In this document: positions 7,249 to 15,109 of the stretch, piece after piece
Layout: each line of letters opens with the position of its first letter
How positions within the stretch are numbered: position 1 is the first letter of the stretch
Source: a virus
Reading direction: 5' to 3' (one strand)
Virus record (IMG/VR): IMGVR_UViG_3300033571_024432
Span: 1 to 64,000 of that record
Length of the DNA stretch: 64,000 nucleotides
The notes under the pieces: model-generated
The model's input: only the letters and a program-made list of their open reading frames with translations
Database searches by the model: none
Told to the model about the DNA's origin: nothing
Position numbers and translations under genes: made by a program

Positions 7249-7464
7249 ATGCAATTAACTCCAGAACAAGTAGGTTCAGTCAATCTTTTATTAGCAGCAG
7301 CTCAATTAGCACAAAAAAGAGGCGCTTTTTCATTGAAAGAAGCACACGCTTTACAAGAAGCAATTGAACTACTAGCACCTCATACAGCTTCAGAAGAAGA
7401 AATGCAACAAATGCATCAAGCACAACAAGAACAAGAATTAAATCAAGAAAGAACAGAAAAATAA
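7249..7464 (+). CDS. Small hypothetical protein, Gln/Glu-rich C-terminus
   Basis: A 71-residue protein preceded by AAAGGA. The N-terminal helical part (EQVGSVNLLLAAAQLAQKRG, then FSLKEAHALQEAIELL) resembles small phage proteins often found near head genes. The tail is Glu/Gln-rich (QQMHQAQQEQELNQ). It contains no catalytic motif. It lies between a leader-type gene and the duplicated structural genes. Function not recognised. Confidence 0.6.
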   Translation: MQLTPEQVGSVNLLLAAAQLAQKRGAFSLKEAHALQEAIELLAPHTASEEEMQQMHQAQQEQELNQERTEK

Positions 7465-7510
7465 TTTTTTTTGTGTAAAATAATTTTTTATTAATATTTA
7501 TAATTAAGCT

Positions 7511-7546
7511 CATGCCAATTGACAAACGGAATATACACGTGGCATG
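7511..7546. repeat. Inverted repeat CATGCCA/TGGCATG upstream of structural genes
   Basis: CATGCCA at 7511-7517 pairs with TGGCATG at 7540-7546, in the 115-base spacer before the gene at 7580. It may be a 5'-leader hairpin or an operator. A TTGACA at 7519 lies inside the loop but lacks a well-spaced -10. Confidence 0.45.
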
Positions 7547-7579
7547 AAATCATGTATACTATAAAAATAGGAGAGTCAA

Positions 7580-8062
7580 ATGCCAAAGATTATCATTGAT
7601 GACACAAAAGGTCTATATCAAACATCAGGTAAGGGTGTGGTCGGTTTAACACAATCCAAGACAGTAAATGTCGCTTGGGTATCAGGTGCTACAATTAGTT
7701 CAGGCGCAATTGTTGTACCAGCAAATTCTTTAATTACAGCTTTTCATACAGTTGTAACTACAACATTAGTAGGTGGCGCAACCCCATCAGTAACTGTAGG
7801 TACTACTGTAGCTGGTAATGAATTAGCTCTATCTAAACAAATTTCAAATACAGCAGCACAGGCTGTTGCTGGAAAAGGCCAAAGTACTAATCCTGAATTA
7901 AACACAGCTTTAGCAGCCGATGCAGGTAATGAACAATTAGTAATTGTGGCTGGTCAAGCTTATAGAGCCGCTGAAACAACTGCACATTTTACAATTACAG
8001 CTGCTGCTAATTTAACAGCAGGTGCTGCACAATTTACAGTTGAATTTATTACATTTGCGTAA
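7580..8062 (+). CDS. Putative virion structural protein (paralogue A)
   Basis: A 160-residue, small-residue-rich (Ala/Thr/Val) protein predicted mainly beta. It shares with the next gene the N-terminal IIIDDTKGLYQT, the middle PANSLITAFHTVVTT and the C-terminal QFTVEFITFA. The strong AGGAG site, composition and position just before the neck genes suggest an abundant virion protein, for example a head decoration or head-fibre subunit. The sequence gives no direct proof of location. Confidence 0.6.
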   Translation: MPKIIIDDTKGLYQTSGKGVVGLTQSKTVNVAWVSGATISSGAIVVPANSLITAFHTVVTTTLVGGATPSVTVGTTVAGNELALSKQISNTAAQAVAGKGQSTNPELNTALAADAGNEQLVIVAGQAYRAAETTAHFTITAAANLTAGAAQFTVEFITFA

Positions 8063-8079
8063 GAATAGAGGTAAAGATT

Positions 8080-8610
8080 ATGTCAGTTAAAATTATTATT
8101 GATGATGCCAAAGGTTTGTATCAAACTGGTGCAACTTCTGGCGGTGTGGTAGGTATTAAACAAACAAGATCTTCCTCTGGCGTTGCAGCTGGTGGTAATG
8201 ATTTAATTGTATCAGGCCCTATTACAATTCCAGCTAATTCTTTAATCACAGGCTATCATGCTGTAATTACTTCAGCATTAGGCTTTGCAGATGTTGCAGA
8301 TGTAGGTTTCAGTTTTGGAAACAATGCTGATGGTACAGATGAAACATATTTACAATTAGTTGATAATTCGCTTTGTGATGCTGCTGCTGATGCATTAAAT
8401 GCACTTGCTGTAGGTATTGGAAATAGCACTTCTTCAAGTTTATCAACAGGTTTAGATACAGCCGATACAAATACACCTCTTACAATGAAGGCAGGGGCTC
8501 AAAAAATTGGTAATGCAGACGTAGATATTTATGGTGCTTTAGTTGCTAGTCAAAATATTGATGCAGGTGGTACTGTGCAATTTGTTGTTGAATTTATAAC
8601 ATTTTCTTAA
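8080..8610 (+). CDS. Putative virion structural protein (paralogue B)
   Basis: A 176-residue paralogue of the preceding protein: it shares IIIDDAKGLYQT, PANSLITGYHAVITS and QFVVEFITFS, with a longer, more polar middle section. The tandem pair probably arose by gene duplication and may form a mixed decoration layer or a heteromeric structure. AGAGGTAAAG precedes the ATG, and AAGGAG follows for the next gene, so translation appears strong. Confidence 0.6.
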   Translation: MSVKIIIDDAKGLYQTGATSGGVVGIKQTRSSSGVAAGGNDLIVSGPITIPANSLITGYHAVITSALGFADVADVGFSFGNNADGTDETYLQLVDNSLCDAAADALNALAVGIGNSTSSSLSTGLDTADTNTPLTMKAGAQKIGNADVDIYGALVASQNIDAGGTVQFVVEFITFS

Positions 8611-8621
8611 GGAGATTCTAA

Positions 8622-8927
8622 ATGAGTGAAGAAAAAAAGGCAGACGCTGTCGTCGAAGAAAAAGAAGTCAAAAAATCTGCCAAAAAATCAGAAGAAGTTA
8701 AAGCTGAGGTTAAGGTTGCAGAACCTAAAAAAGAAGTTAAAGAAGTTAAGGTAACAAATGTTAAAAAAGAATTTGTTGTAGGCGCCAAAGTTGTAGATAA
8801 GAAAAAAAGACAATTTACTATTCATAGTTTTCCGGAAGGTGAATTACACGACTTGTCTAATATTGTTTTAAAAAATGCTGATGACGTATTAAGTATACAA
8901 GTTAAAGGCAAGTTGCAATTAGTTTAA
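8622..8927 (+). CDS. Lys/Glu-rich protein with small C-terminal domain
   Basis: A 101-residue protein with an AAGGAG site. The first 55 or so residues are a low-complexity Lys/Glu/Val segment. The last 45 form a compact-looking domain (FVVGAKVVDKKKRQFTIHSF, then LSIQVKGKLQLV). It ends the structural doublet operon and is followed by a strong hairpin-plus-T-run. Possibly a minor head protein or linker. Family not recognised. Confidence 0.55.
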   Translation: MSEEKKADAVVEEKEVKKSAKKSEEVKAEVKVAEPKKEVKEVKVTNVKKEFVVGAKVVDKKKRQFTIHSFPEGELHDLSNIVLKNADDVLSIQVKGKLQLV

Positions 8928-8953
8928 GTTTATATAATTTAATAGAATAACGT

Positions 8954-9016
8954 AAAATCCTCTCGAGATATTCATAATTAGAAATAATAGAATATTGATG
9001 AGAGGATTTTTTTTTT
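8954..9016 (+). terminator. Long stem-loop with T10 run, overlapping the next gene's ribosome site
   Basis: AAAATCCTCTC (8954-8964) pairs perfectly with GAGAGGATTTT (9000-9010), and an inner ATATTC (8968-8973) pairs with GAATAT (8990-8995). A run of ten T residues (9007-9016) follows. It looks like a Rho-independent terminator after the gene ending at 8927. The right arm also holds GAGAGG, the only good ribosome site for the ATG at 9017, so it may also control translation of the neck gene. Confidence 0.8.
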
Positions 9017-10285
9017 ATGGCTAGTTTTGCAAATACTACAAATGCAACACCATTTGCAATATATGATGATGACATACATTTTCAGATGGATGCAGATAGT
9101 ATGTTAACATTTGTTAGACGTAAATTGGGTGATGATATAATTAGCGTTGAATTAACAAATAAACAAATATGGGCAGCTTTTGAGGAAGCAACATTAGAAT
9201 ATTCAAGATTTATAAATGAAAATATGCTTGAAAGTCATATGCATAGTTTATTAGGGATTCCAATCACAAATGTAAATACAAATATAGGACCTAATGGTGC
9301 AGAAGGAAAATTACCTAAAGAAAATTTTGATATATTTCTTAGAAAAGCTGAAGTATATGCAACAGAAGGTGGCGTTGCAGGTAATGTTGATCATTATATT
9401 GGATATATTAAATTAGAACAAGGTCGACAAGATTATAATATTACAACAGAACTTACATATAAAAAAGACGGGCAAGAATATTTGGTATTTAATCAGTTAG
9501 GATTAGGAGAATTTGAACCTGACCCAGATGATCCTACTCAATTAATTTTTGTTGAATATCCAGCAGGTGATTCTAGAAAACGTCAAAAAACAAAACCTAG
9601 AATATATGAAATAATGCATTTTAGTCCTCAGGCAGCATATCGTTTTTTTGATACAACCAGTTCAATAAATTATTTAAATAATCAGTTTGCTTTTGAATCA
9701 TTTACACCTGAAACTGTTTTTTATGTTTTACCTGTTTTTGAAGATGTTTTACGTGCAGGGCAATTAGATATAAGTAATCGTATAAGACGTTCTAATTACA
9801 GTTATGAATTACATGGTAATAATATTCGAATATATCCTAAACCAACGCAAGAAAATCCATATAGTTTATTTATTAGATTTGCATTTCCTTTAAATCCTTT
9901 AAAACCAGATATACCTGATGATAAAATTAACGGTGTATCAAATATTAGTAATGTTCCATATGGAAATTTGCAATATAACGGTTTAAATTCAATTGCTAGG
10001 CATTGGATTAGAGAATTTACTTTGGCTTTAAGTCGAGAAATGTTAGGTATAGTTAGAAGTAAATTCTCAAGTATTCCTATACCTGGGGGGGATTTGCAGT
10101 TAAATGGTTCTGATTTAATTTCTAGCGGTCGTGATGATCAAGAGAAATTAAAAACTCAATTAAAAGAGACATTAGAAAAGATGACAATGTCTAAGATTCT
10201 TGAAAATCAAAATAATCAAGCCGATCAATTACAAAATTTATTGAAAAAAATACCCATTCCAAATGGGCCATTTTTGATGGGATAA
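9017..10285 (+). CDS. Neck protein, T4 gp13-like
   Basis: A 422-residue protein. The N-terminal helical part (MDADSMLTFVRRKLGDDIIS and QIWAAFEEATLEYSRFINE) and the later IYEIMHFSPQAAYRFFD followed by WIREFTLALSREMLGIVRSK fit the gp13-type head-completion proteins of T4-like marine phages. In T4, gp13 and gp14 form the neck that closes the head and connects the tail. Position agrees: it is followed by gp14- and gp15-like genes. It is longer than T4 gp13 (about 309 residues). Its ribosome site is inside a hairpin. Confidence 0.75.
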   Translation: MASFANTTNATPFAIYDDDIHFQMDADSMLTFVRRKLGDDIISVELTNKQIWAAFEEATLEYSRFINENMLESHMHSLLGIPITNVNTNIGPNGAEGKLPKENFDIFLRKAEVYATEGGVAGNVDHYIGYIKLEQGRQDYNITTELTYKKDGQEYLVFNQLGLGEFEPDPDDPTQLIFVEYPAGDSRKRQKTKPRIYEIMHFSPQAAYRFFDTTSSINYLNNQFAFESFTPETVFYVLPVFEDVLRAGQLDISNRIRRSNYSYELHGNNIRIYPKPTQENPYSLFIRFAFPLNPLKPDIPDDKINGVSNISNVPYGNLQYNGLNSIARHWIREFTLALSREMLGIVRSKFSSIPIPGGDLQLNGSDLISSGRDDQEKLKTQLKETLEKMTMSKILENQNNQADQLQNLLKKIPIPNGPFLMG

Positions 10286-10295
10286 AGTGAATTAA

Positions 10296-10976
10296 ATGGC
10301 AAGATTATTTTTTACTGAAAAAGAAGCAGATCTGTTTTCAGATTTAACAAAAGAAATTATTAAAGATGTTATAGGTCAAAAGATATACTATTATCATGTT
10401 AGAGAAGATTTATCAAATCCACATGCATTGTATGAGGAAAGTATAGAAAAAGCGTTTGATCCACCTATTGAAATTGATTGTTTAGTTGAATGGCAAGCAG
10501 CTGATGTTAAATTGACTAATTTTGGATATGAACAAACAAAAAACATTACTGTTTTTTTACATCCTCGTGATTTAAAAGATAAAGATTTAAGTATAAATGA
10601 AGGTGATTTTTTTCAATTCGGTGAATATTTTTTTGAAGCTACAACAATTATTGTTGAAAAAATTATGTTTGGTCAAACTGAACGTATTGCTGGTTATAAA
10701 ATGCAAGGTAAACAAGCACGTATTAATCTTATTAATAAACGATTAAATGGACCTGTTAGTGATATGTATATTGACGAAAATGCAACACAAAAAGTTTTTG
10801 AGCAACAAAGAGGTTTTGAAAAAACATCATCTGGTATTGAAACTGGTGATACAAGACAATTAAGAAAAGATGGTATATTGGAAGAACCAATTACAGGACA
10901 AAAGCAAGTAAAACCCCAACCTAGCAAAATAAATGCAAATACTATAAAATCATCATTTTATGGTGAAGGAGATTAA
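10296..10976 (+). CDS. Neck protein, T4 gp14-like
   Basis: A 226-residue protein. It shows the pattern of gp14-type neck proteins: an early YYYHVRED, a central IEIDCLVEW and TVFLHPRDLKD, then EGDFFQFGEYFFEATTI and RIAGYKMQGKQARI. The C-terminal third is polar and low in structure. It lies immediately between gp13- and gp15-like genes, as in T4. It probably forms the collar ring with the preceding product. Confidence 0.75.
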   Translation: MARLFFTEKEADLFSDLTKEIIKDVIGQKIYYYHVREDLSNPHALYEESIEKAFDPPIEIDCLVEWQAADVKLTNFGYEQTKNITVFLHPRDLKDKDLSINEGDFFQFGEYFFEATTIIVEKIMFGQTERIAGYKMQGKQARINLINKRLNGPVSDMYIDENATQKVFEQQRGFEKTSSGIETGDTRQLRKDGILEEPITGQKQVKPQPSKINANTIKSSFYGEGD

Positions 10977-10978
10977 AA

Positions 10979-12166
10979 ATGACTACAAGATTTACCAGGG
11001 ATGATATAGATTTTAATGCAGTCGCAACTGGTTATGAAGGTGTAAATTTTACAGGATTAACAATTCCTTCATGTGGAATTGAAGATTTAGATAAAGCTGT
11101 TTTTAATCTTTTTGATAAAGAAATACCTTTATTTTATGAATTAGATGGAGAAAGAAAAAGAATACCAGTTATTTTTGCAACAGGTGAACGTTTTGCAATA
11201 TTAAGAAAAAAGAAGCCAATTAGAGATAGAAGCGGTGCAATAATATTACCTTTAATTTCTATATCTAGGACATCATTAGAACAAGGCGCGCCAAAAGGTA
11301 CAGCTGATAATGCTATGTTACCGCATATTATAAAAAGACGTTTATCTGAAGAAGATTTACAAGAACAACAACTTAGAAATAAAGAAAATCTTGAAAATGT
11401 AAAAAATACATTAGGACAAGAAGAAGGAAATACTTCTGTAAATATTTTAAATAAAAATTTGAGTTTAATACCTAAAATGTCTAACTCAAATATTTATGAA
11501 ATAATAGAAATGCCACCTATAAATTATATGGGTGCAACTTACGAAATTGCTATTTGGACAAACTTTCAGCAAGAAGCGAATAGAATATTTGAAACAATTT
11601 TAAAATCATATACAATAAATGTTAGTCAACAATTTAGACTAGATTCAGATAAACCATATTGGTTTTCAGGTTTTGTAAGTAGTCAAATATCTACAGATAC
11701 ATCATATTCAGATATGACAGAAAATGAAAGATATGTTAAAATGAATTTGACATTAACAGCAAATGGTTATGTTATTTTACCTAATATGATGGGTGGTAAA
11801 ACAGCATTAAGATCTTTTATTTCTGCACCTAAAATTTCTTTTGATGTTTATCAAGATGAATCAGCTGTTCTACCTTTACATGGTTTAGGAGGACCTATTG
11901 ATAACACTTTTGATTCACACGTTTTTGATGATTTACAAGCAGAAGATGATCCTATGCCTTCATCTAATATAGGTATTGATTCAATGAATAACCAAATTAA
12001 TTTATTAACGAATAAACCAGGGTATATCGCCCAAAATGATATTAGAGACCCTAATAAAACTAATATTACAAAATATGGTGTATATGATATTAGCAGAAAA
12101 AAAGGTGAAGTCGCATATAAAGGTCTAGCTGCCCAAAATATTTTATTAAATTTCTCTAATAAATAA
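10979..12166 (+). CDS. Tail terminator/sheath stabiliser, T4 gp15-like
   Basis: A 395-residue protein. Similarity to T4 gp15 is visible in IPVIFATGERFAILRKKKPI, ILPLISISRTSL and, later, YEIAIWTNFQQEANRIFETI, corresponding to the T4 YASKEHF and YELSIFTRY segments. gp15 caps the tail tube and sheath and joins the tail to the neck. It is longer than T4 gp15 (272 residues), with extra polar material in the middle and C-terminus. Its position before the sheath genes fits. Confidence 0.78.
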   Translation: MTTRFTRDDIDFNAVATGYEGVNFTGLTIPSCGIEDLDKAVFNLFDKEIPLFYELDGERKRIPVIFATGERFAILRKKKPIRDRSGAIILPLISISRTSLEQGAPKGTADNAMLPHIIKRRLSEEDLQEQQLRNKENLENVKNTLGQEEGNTSVNILNKNLSLIPKMSNSNIYEIIEMPPINYMGATYEIAIWTNFQQEANRIFETILKSYTINVSQQFRLDSDKPYWFSGFVSSQISTDTSYSDMTENERYVKMNLTLTANGYVILPNMMGGKTALRSFISAPKISFDVYQDESAVLPLHGLGGPIDNTFDSHVFDDLQAEDDPMPSSNIGIDSMNNQINLLTNKPGYIAQNDIRDPNKTNITKYGVYDISRKKGEVAYKGLAAQNILLNFSNK

Positions 12167-12264
12167 AATCAAATTAATAAATATTAAAAATTATTTAAAT
12201 CTGTTTTTCTACACGATAATTATCATTAAATTAAATAGCTTTATAGAAAGAAATAGGAGAAAAA

Positions 12265-14277
12265 ATGAGCGAGCAAGTATTCAAATCACCAGGATTTTTT
12301 GAAAGAGAAATCGAGGTGCAATCAAAACCTCCCAAAAAAGAACCTAATTCATCTCCAGTTGGTATTATTGGCGCAGCTGAAAAAGGCCCGGCTTTCGTAC
12401 CAATCATTTTAAATTCAATGGATGATTATACCAATGTCTTTGGAGATGTACAAAAGGATAAACTTGCAGGACACGCAGTATCAGAATTTTTTACAGTAAA
12501 ACAAGGCGGTACAGGGGCAATTCAATATATTAGAACATTAGGAAATTCAGATAAATCAGGTTTTACTGCAGATATGCAATTATTATGTTCTACTCACCAA
12601 ATTGATGTAAATGAAAACAAGGTTTCAAATAATTTTGCAGGCGCTGATCAATTAGCAGCTGATGGTAAATTATTACGTGCTGTTTTTATATTACATAAAG
12701 ACTGCACTTTATCAATTGCAAGTGGAAAATTAACAGTTAATGTAGGTTTAACAGGAATTAAAGCAAGAAGTGTTGTAATATCTTTTGACCAAAACGATAA
12801 TAATTATTTGGATAAAGTATTAAATACTGATCCATTTAAATTGGAAGAATATGGATATTATCTATATGCACATTTTCCAATTCAAAGCATTTATGCATCA
12901 GCAGTTGCTGCTGAATTAATAACACTTAATAATGGTGATTTTTCAAAGAAATTCAGTTCTCCTAAATCGCCTAAGTTTATAAGTCAGCCATTTGGTTCAA
13001 AAGAATATGAATTATTTGAAATCGAAACAATTGATGATGGTATTTATGCAGCAGGAAAATATAAAATTAGTATCAGCAATTTAAGAGCATCTACAGATGT
13101 TGATTATAAATTTGGAACATTTAATTTAGAGGTTAGAGATTTAAATGATACTGATGATTCACCTTTAATATATGAATCATATACAAATTGTTCTTTAGAT
13201 CCTTCATCAAGTAATTATATTGCAAAATTAATTGGTAATAAAAAAGTAAAATTTGATGATAGTGTTGCAACAGAAAAAAGATTAATTACATCAGGAGAAT
13301 ATGATAATCAATCAAATAGAATTAGAATAGTTATATCTGAAGATGTAAAAAATGGAATTATCCCTCCTGAATCATTACCTTTTGGTTTTAAAGGTATTCC
13401 AACAATTTCTACCGATATTACTTCTGGTACTGATGATTATGTTTCACCGCCATTACCATTTCGATTTAAGGTAACAAAAGGAAAATTTGATGTTACCAAT
13501 ACATCAGTTATTGGTGCTAAAGGACAATATGAAAATGTTGATGTAAATAAATATTGGGGTATTATTAATTTTAATATTGATAGTATCGATACACCTAATA
13601 ATAGAGCAACAACAGGTATGCAAACTAATTCATTAGTTGAAAATTTATGTAAATTTATGGGTAATAATGTTACAACAGCTGAAAATTCAATAGTTTCTGA
13701 TGATTTAAATTCTAATAAATTTACTTTGGCAAGAGTTGTATTTAATGAAACAACAGTTGGTGATGTATCTGATCAAGTATCTGAAAGTTTTGGTAGCGCT
13801 GTGTATTGGAGAGGTGGTACATATGATCCAGTTACATATAAAATATTAGTTGCTGCTAATGATACAAGAGTATCAATGGCATCAGTATTATCAGAAAGTA
13901 AAGAAAAATTCAATAAATTTTCAGCATTTTCAAAATTTACAGCACCATTGTTTGGAGGTTTTGATGGTTTAAATATATTTGATAAAGATTCAGTTAATAT
14001 GAATGACAGATCTTGTTCAACAGAAGCTGGTGGGAAAGCTATTGGATATGCTAGTGGTTTGAATGATACAACAGATGCAAGTTTACAAGGTGAAAAATTA
14101 TCTAATAATATTGTTTCTGCATATATTGATGCTGTAAATATAATGTTAGAACCAGCAACTGCATATGTACATGTTATATTATTGCCTGGTATTAGAGAAA
14201 AATTAATTACAAATCATGTAGCATTAAAAACAGCAGAATTTGGTAAAGCAATTTATTTGATGGATATTACATTATGA
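12265..14277 (+). CDS. Tail sheath protein A, N-terminal part (frame broken)
   Basis: 670 codons preceded by AGGAG. It has the sheath N-terminal pattern VGIIGAAEKGPAFVPIILNS and the central GGFDGLNIFDKDSVNMNDRS. It stops at TGA 14275-14277 just after AIYLMDITL, a position where the paralogue at 15110 (LYLMDPEQ) continues. The missing C-terminal third follows at once in the +1 frame (14276-15016). Sheath subunits drive contraction around the tail tube. As written, this gene lacks the C-terminal domain needed for sheath assembly unless a frameshift occurs. Confidence 0.85.
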   Translation: MSEQVFKSPGFFEREIEVQSKPPKKEPNSSPVGIIGAAEKGPAFVPIILNSMDDYTNVFGDVQKDKLAGHAVSEFFTVKQGGTGAIQYIRTLGNSDKSGFTADMQLLCSTHQIDVNENKVSNNFAGADQLAADGKLLRAVFILHKDCTLSIASGKLTVNVGLTGIKARSVVISFDQNDNNYLDKVLNTDPFKLEEYGYYLYAHFPIQSIYASAVAAELITLNNGDFSKKFSSPKSPKFISQPFGSKEYELFEIETIDDGIYAAGKYKISISNLRASTDVDYKFGTFNLEVRDLNDTDDSPLIYESYTNCSLDPSSSNYIAKLIGNKKVKFDDSVATEKRLITSGEYDNQSNRIRIVISEDVKNGIIPPESLPFGFKGIPTISTDITSGTDDYVSPPLPFRFKVTKGKFDVTNTSVIGAKGQYENVDVNKYWGIINFNIDSIDTPNNRATTGMQTNSLVENLCKFMGNNVTTAENSIVSDDLNSNKFTLARVVFNETTVGDVSDQVSESFGSAVYWRGGTYDPVTYKILVAANDTRVSMASVLSESKEKFNKFSAFSKFTAPLFGGFDGLNIFDKDSVNMNDRSCSTEAGGKAIGYASGLNDTTDASLQGEKLSNNIVSAYIDAVNIMLEPATAYVHVILLPGIREKLITNHVALKTAEFGKAIYLMDITL

Positions 14278-15016
14278 TTCAGCTGGTGGTAGATTATTTG
14301 GTGATAAATCATTAGCTGATAAAAAGGCAGATATTTCAAGTACTATTTCAAAATTGAATGCTAGAAATTTTGATAATAATTATGTTGCAACATATTTTCC
14401 TGATGTATTATTTGATGATGCATCAGATAAAATTGTAGGATTATCAAAGAGAGTTATAAATTTACCTTCTTCTGTTATTGCGATGAGTGCATTAGCCAAG
14501 AGTGAAGGATCTAGAACAATTCAACCATGGTTTGCTCCTGCAGGTTTTGGTAATGGTGCTAATCCTAGAATTAAAGGTGTTACTGTAAGATTGAAAGCTG
14601 ATGATCGTGATGATTTATATGAAAACAAAATTAATCCTATTGCAACTTTTCCAACAAATCAATATGTTATTTTTGGTCAAAAAACTTTACAAGTTTCAAA
14701 TACTGCATTAAGTAGAGTCAATGTAAGAAGATTAATGATTGAAGTTAAACGTGGTGTTGAAAGAGCAGCACAAGCTTTATTATTTGAACCAAATAATCAA
14801 AGAACAAGAGATAATTTTTCAAATACTGTAAATGCATTTTTATCAAATATCAAATTAAATAGTGGTATTGAAAATTATAGAATTGTTATTAGTAATGATC
14901 CTAATGAAATTGATCAAAATATTTTAAGTGGTAAAATAATTATAGTACCTACAAGAGTTGTTGAATTTATTGCTATGGATTTTGTTGTAACTAATAGCGG
15001 TGTAACATTTGCATAA
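14276..15016 (+). CDS. Tail sheath protein A, C-terminal part (+1 frame continuation)
   Basis: The reading frame directly after the TGA at 14275 encodes DSAGGRLFGDKS and then the typical sheath C-terminal region: TYFPDVLFDD, PSSVIAMSALAKSEG, PWFAPAGFGNG, YVIFGQKTLQ, RVNVRRLMIEVKR and GKIIIVPTRVVEFI. There is no nearby start codon with a ribosome site, so it makes sense only as part of sheath A. Skipping one base at TTA-TGA restores the frame; loss of two bases from a TATAT-like run would explain it equally well. Confidence 0.8.
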   Translation, partial: DSAGGRLFGDKSLADKKADISSTISKLNARNFDNNYVATYFPDVLFDDASDKIVGLSKRVINLPSSVIAMSALAKSEGSRTIQPWFAPAGFGNGANPRIKGVTVRLKADDRDDLYENKINPIATFPTNQYVIFGQKTLQVSNTALSRVNVRRLMIEVKRGVERAAQALLFEPNNQRTRDNFSNTVNAFLSNIKLNSGIENYRIVISNDPNEIDQNILSGKIIIVPTRVVEFIAMDFVVTNSGVTFA

Positions 15017-15109
15017 AATAAAATATTTATTTTAACTATTATCAAGCAAAATCTTTTGTTCTCAAATAATTAATCTTAAAATAAATTAAATTTTATAGGA
15101 GATTTCATT

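Noticed and set aside
7519-7560. Sigma-70-like promoter TTGACA ... TATACT
   Set aside because: The spacing between the boxes is 30 bases, far from 17, so it is not a convincing promoter. The inverted repeat there was kept instead.
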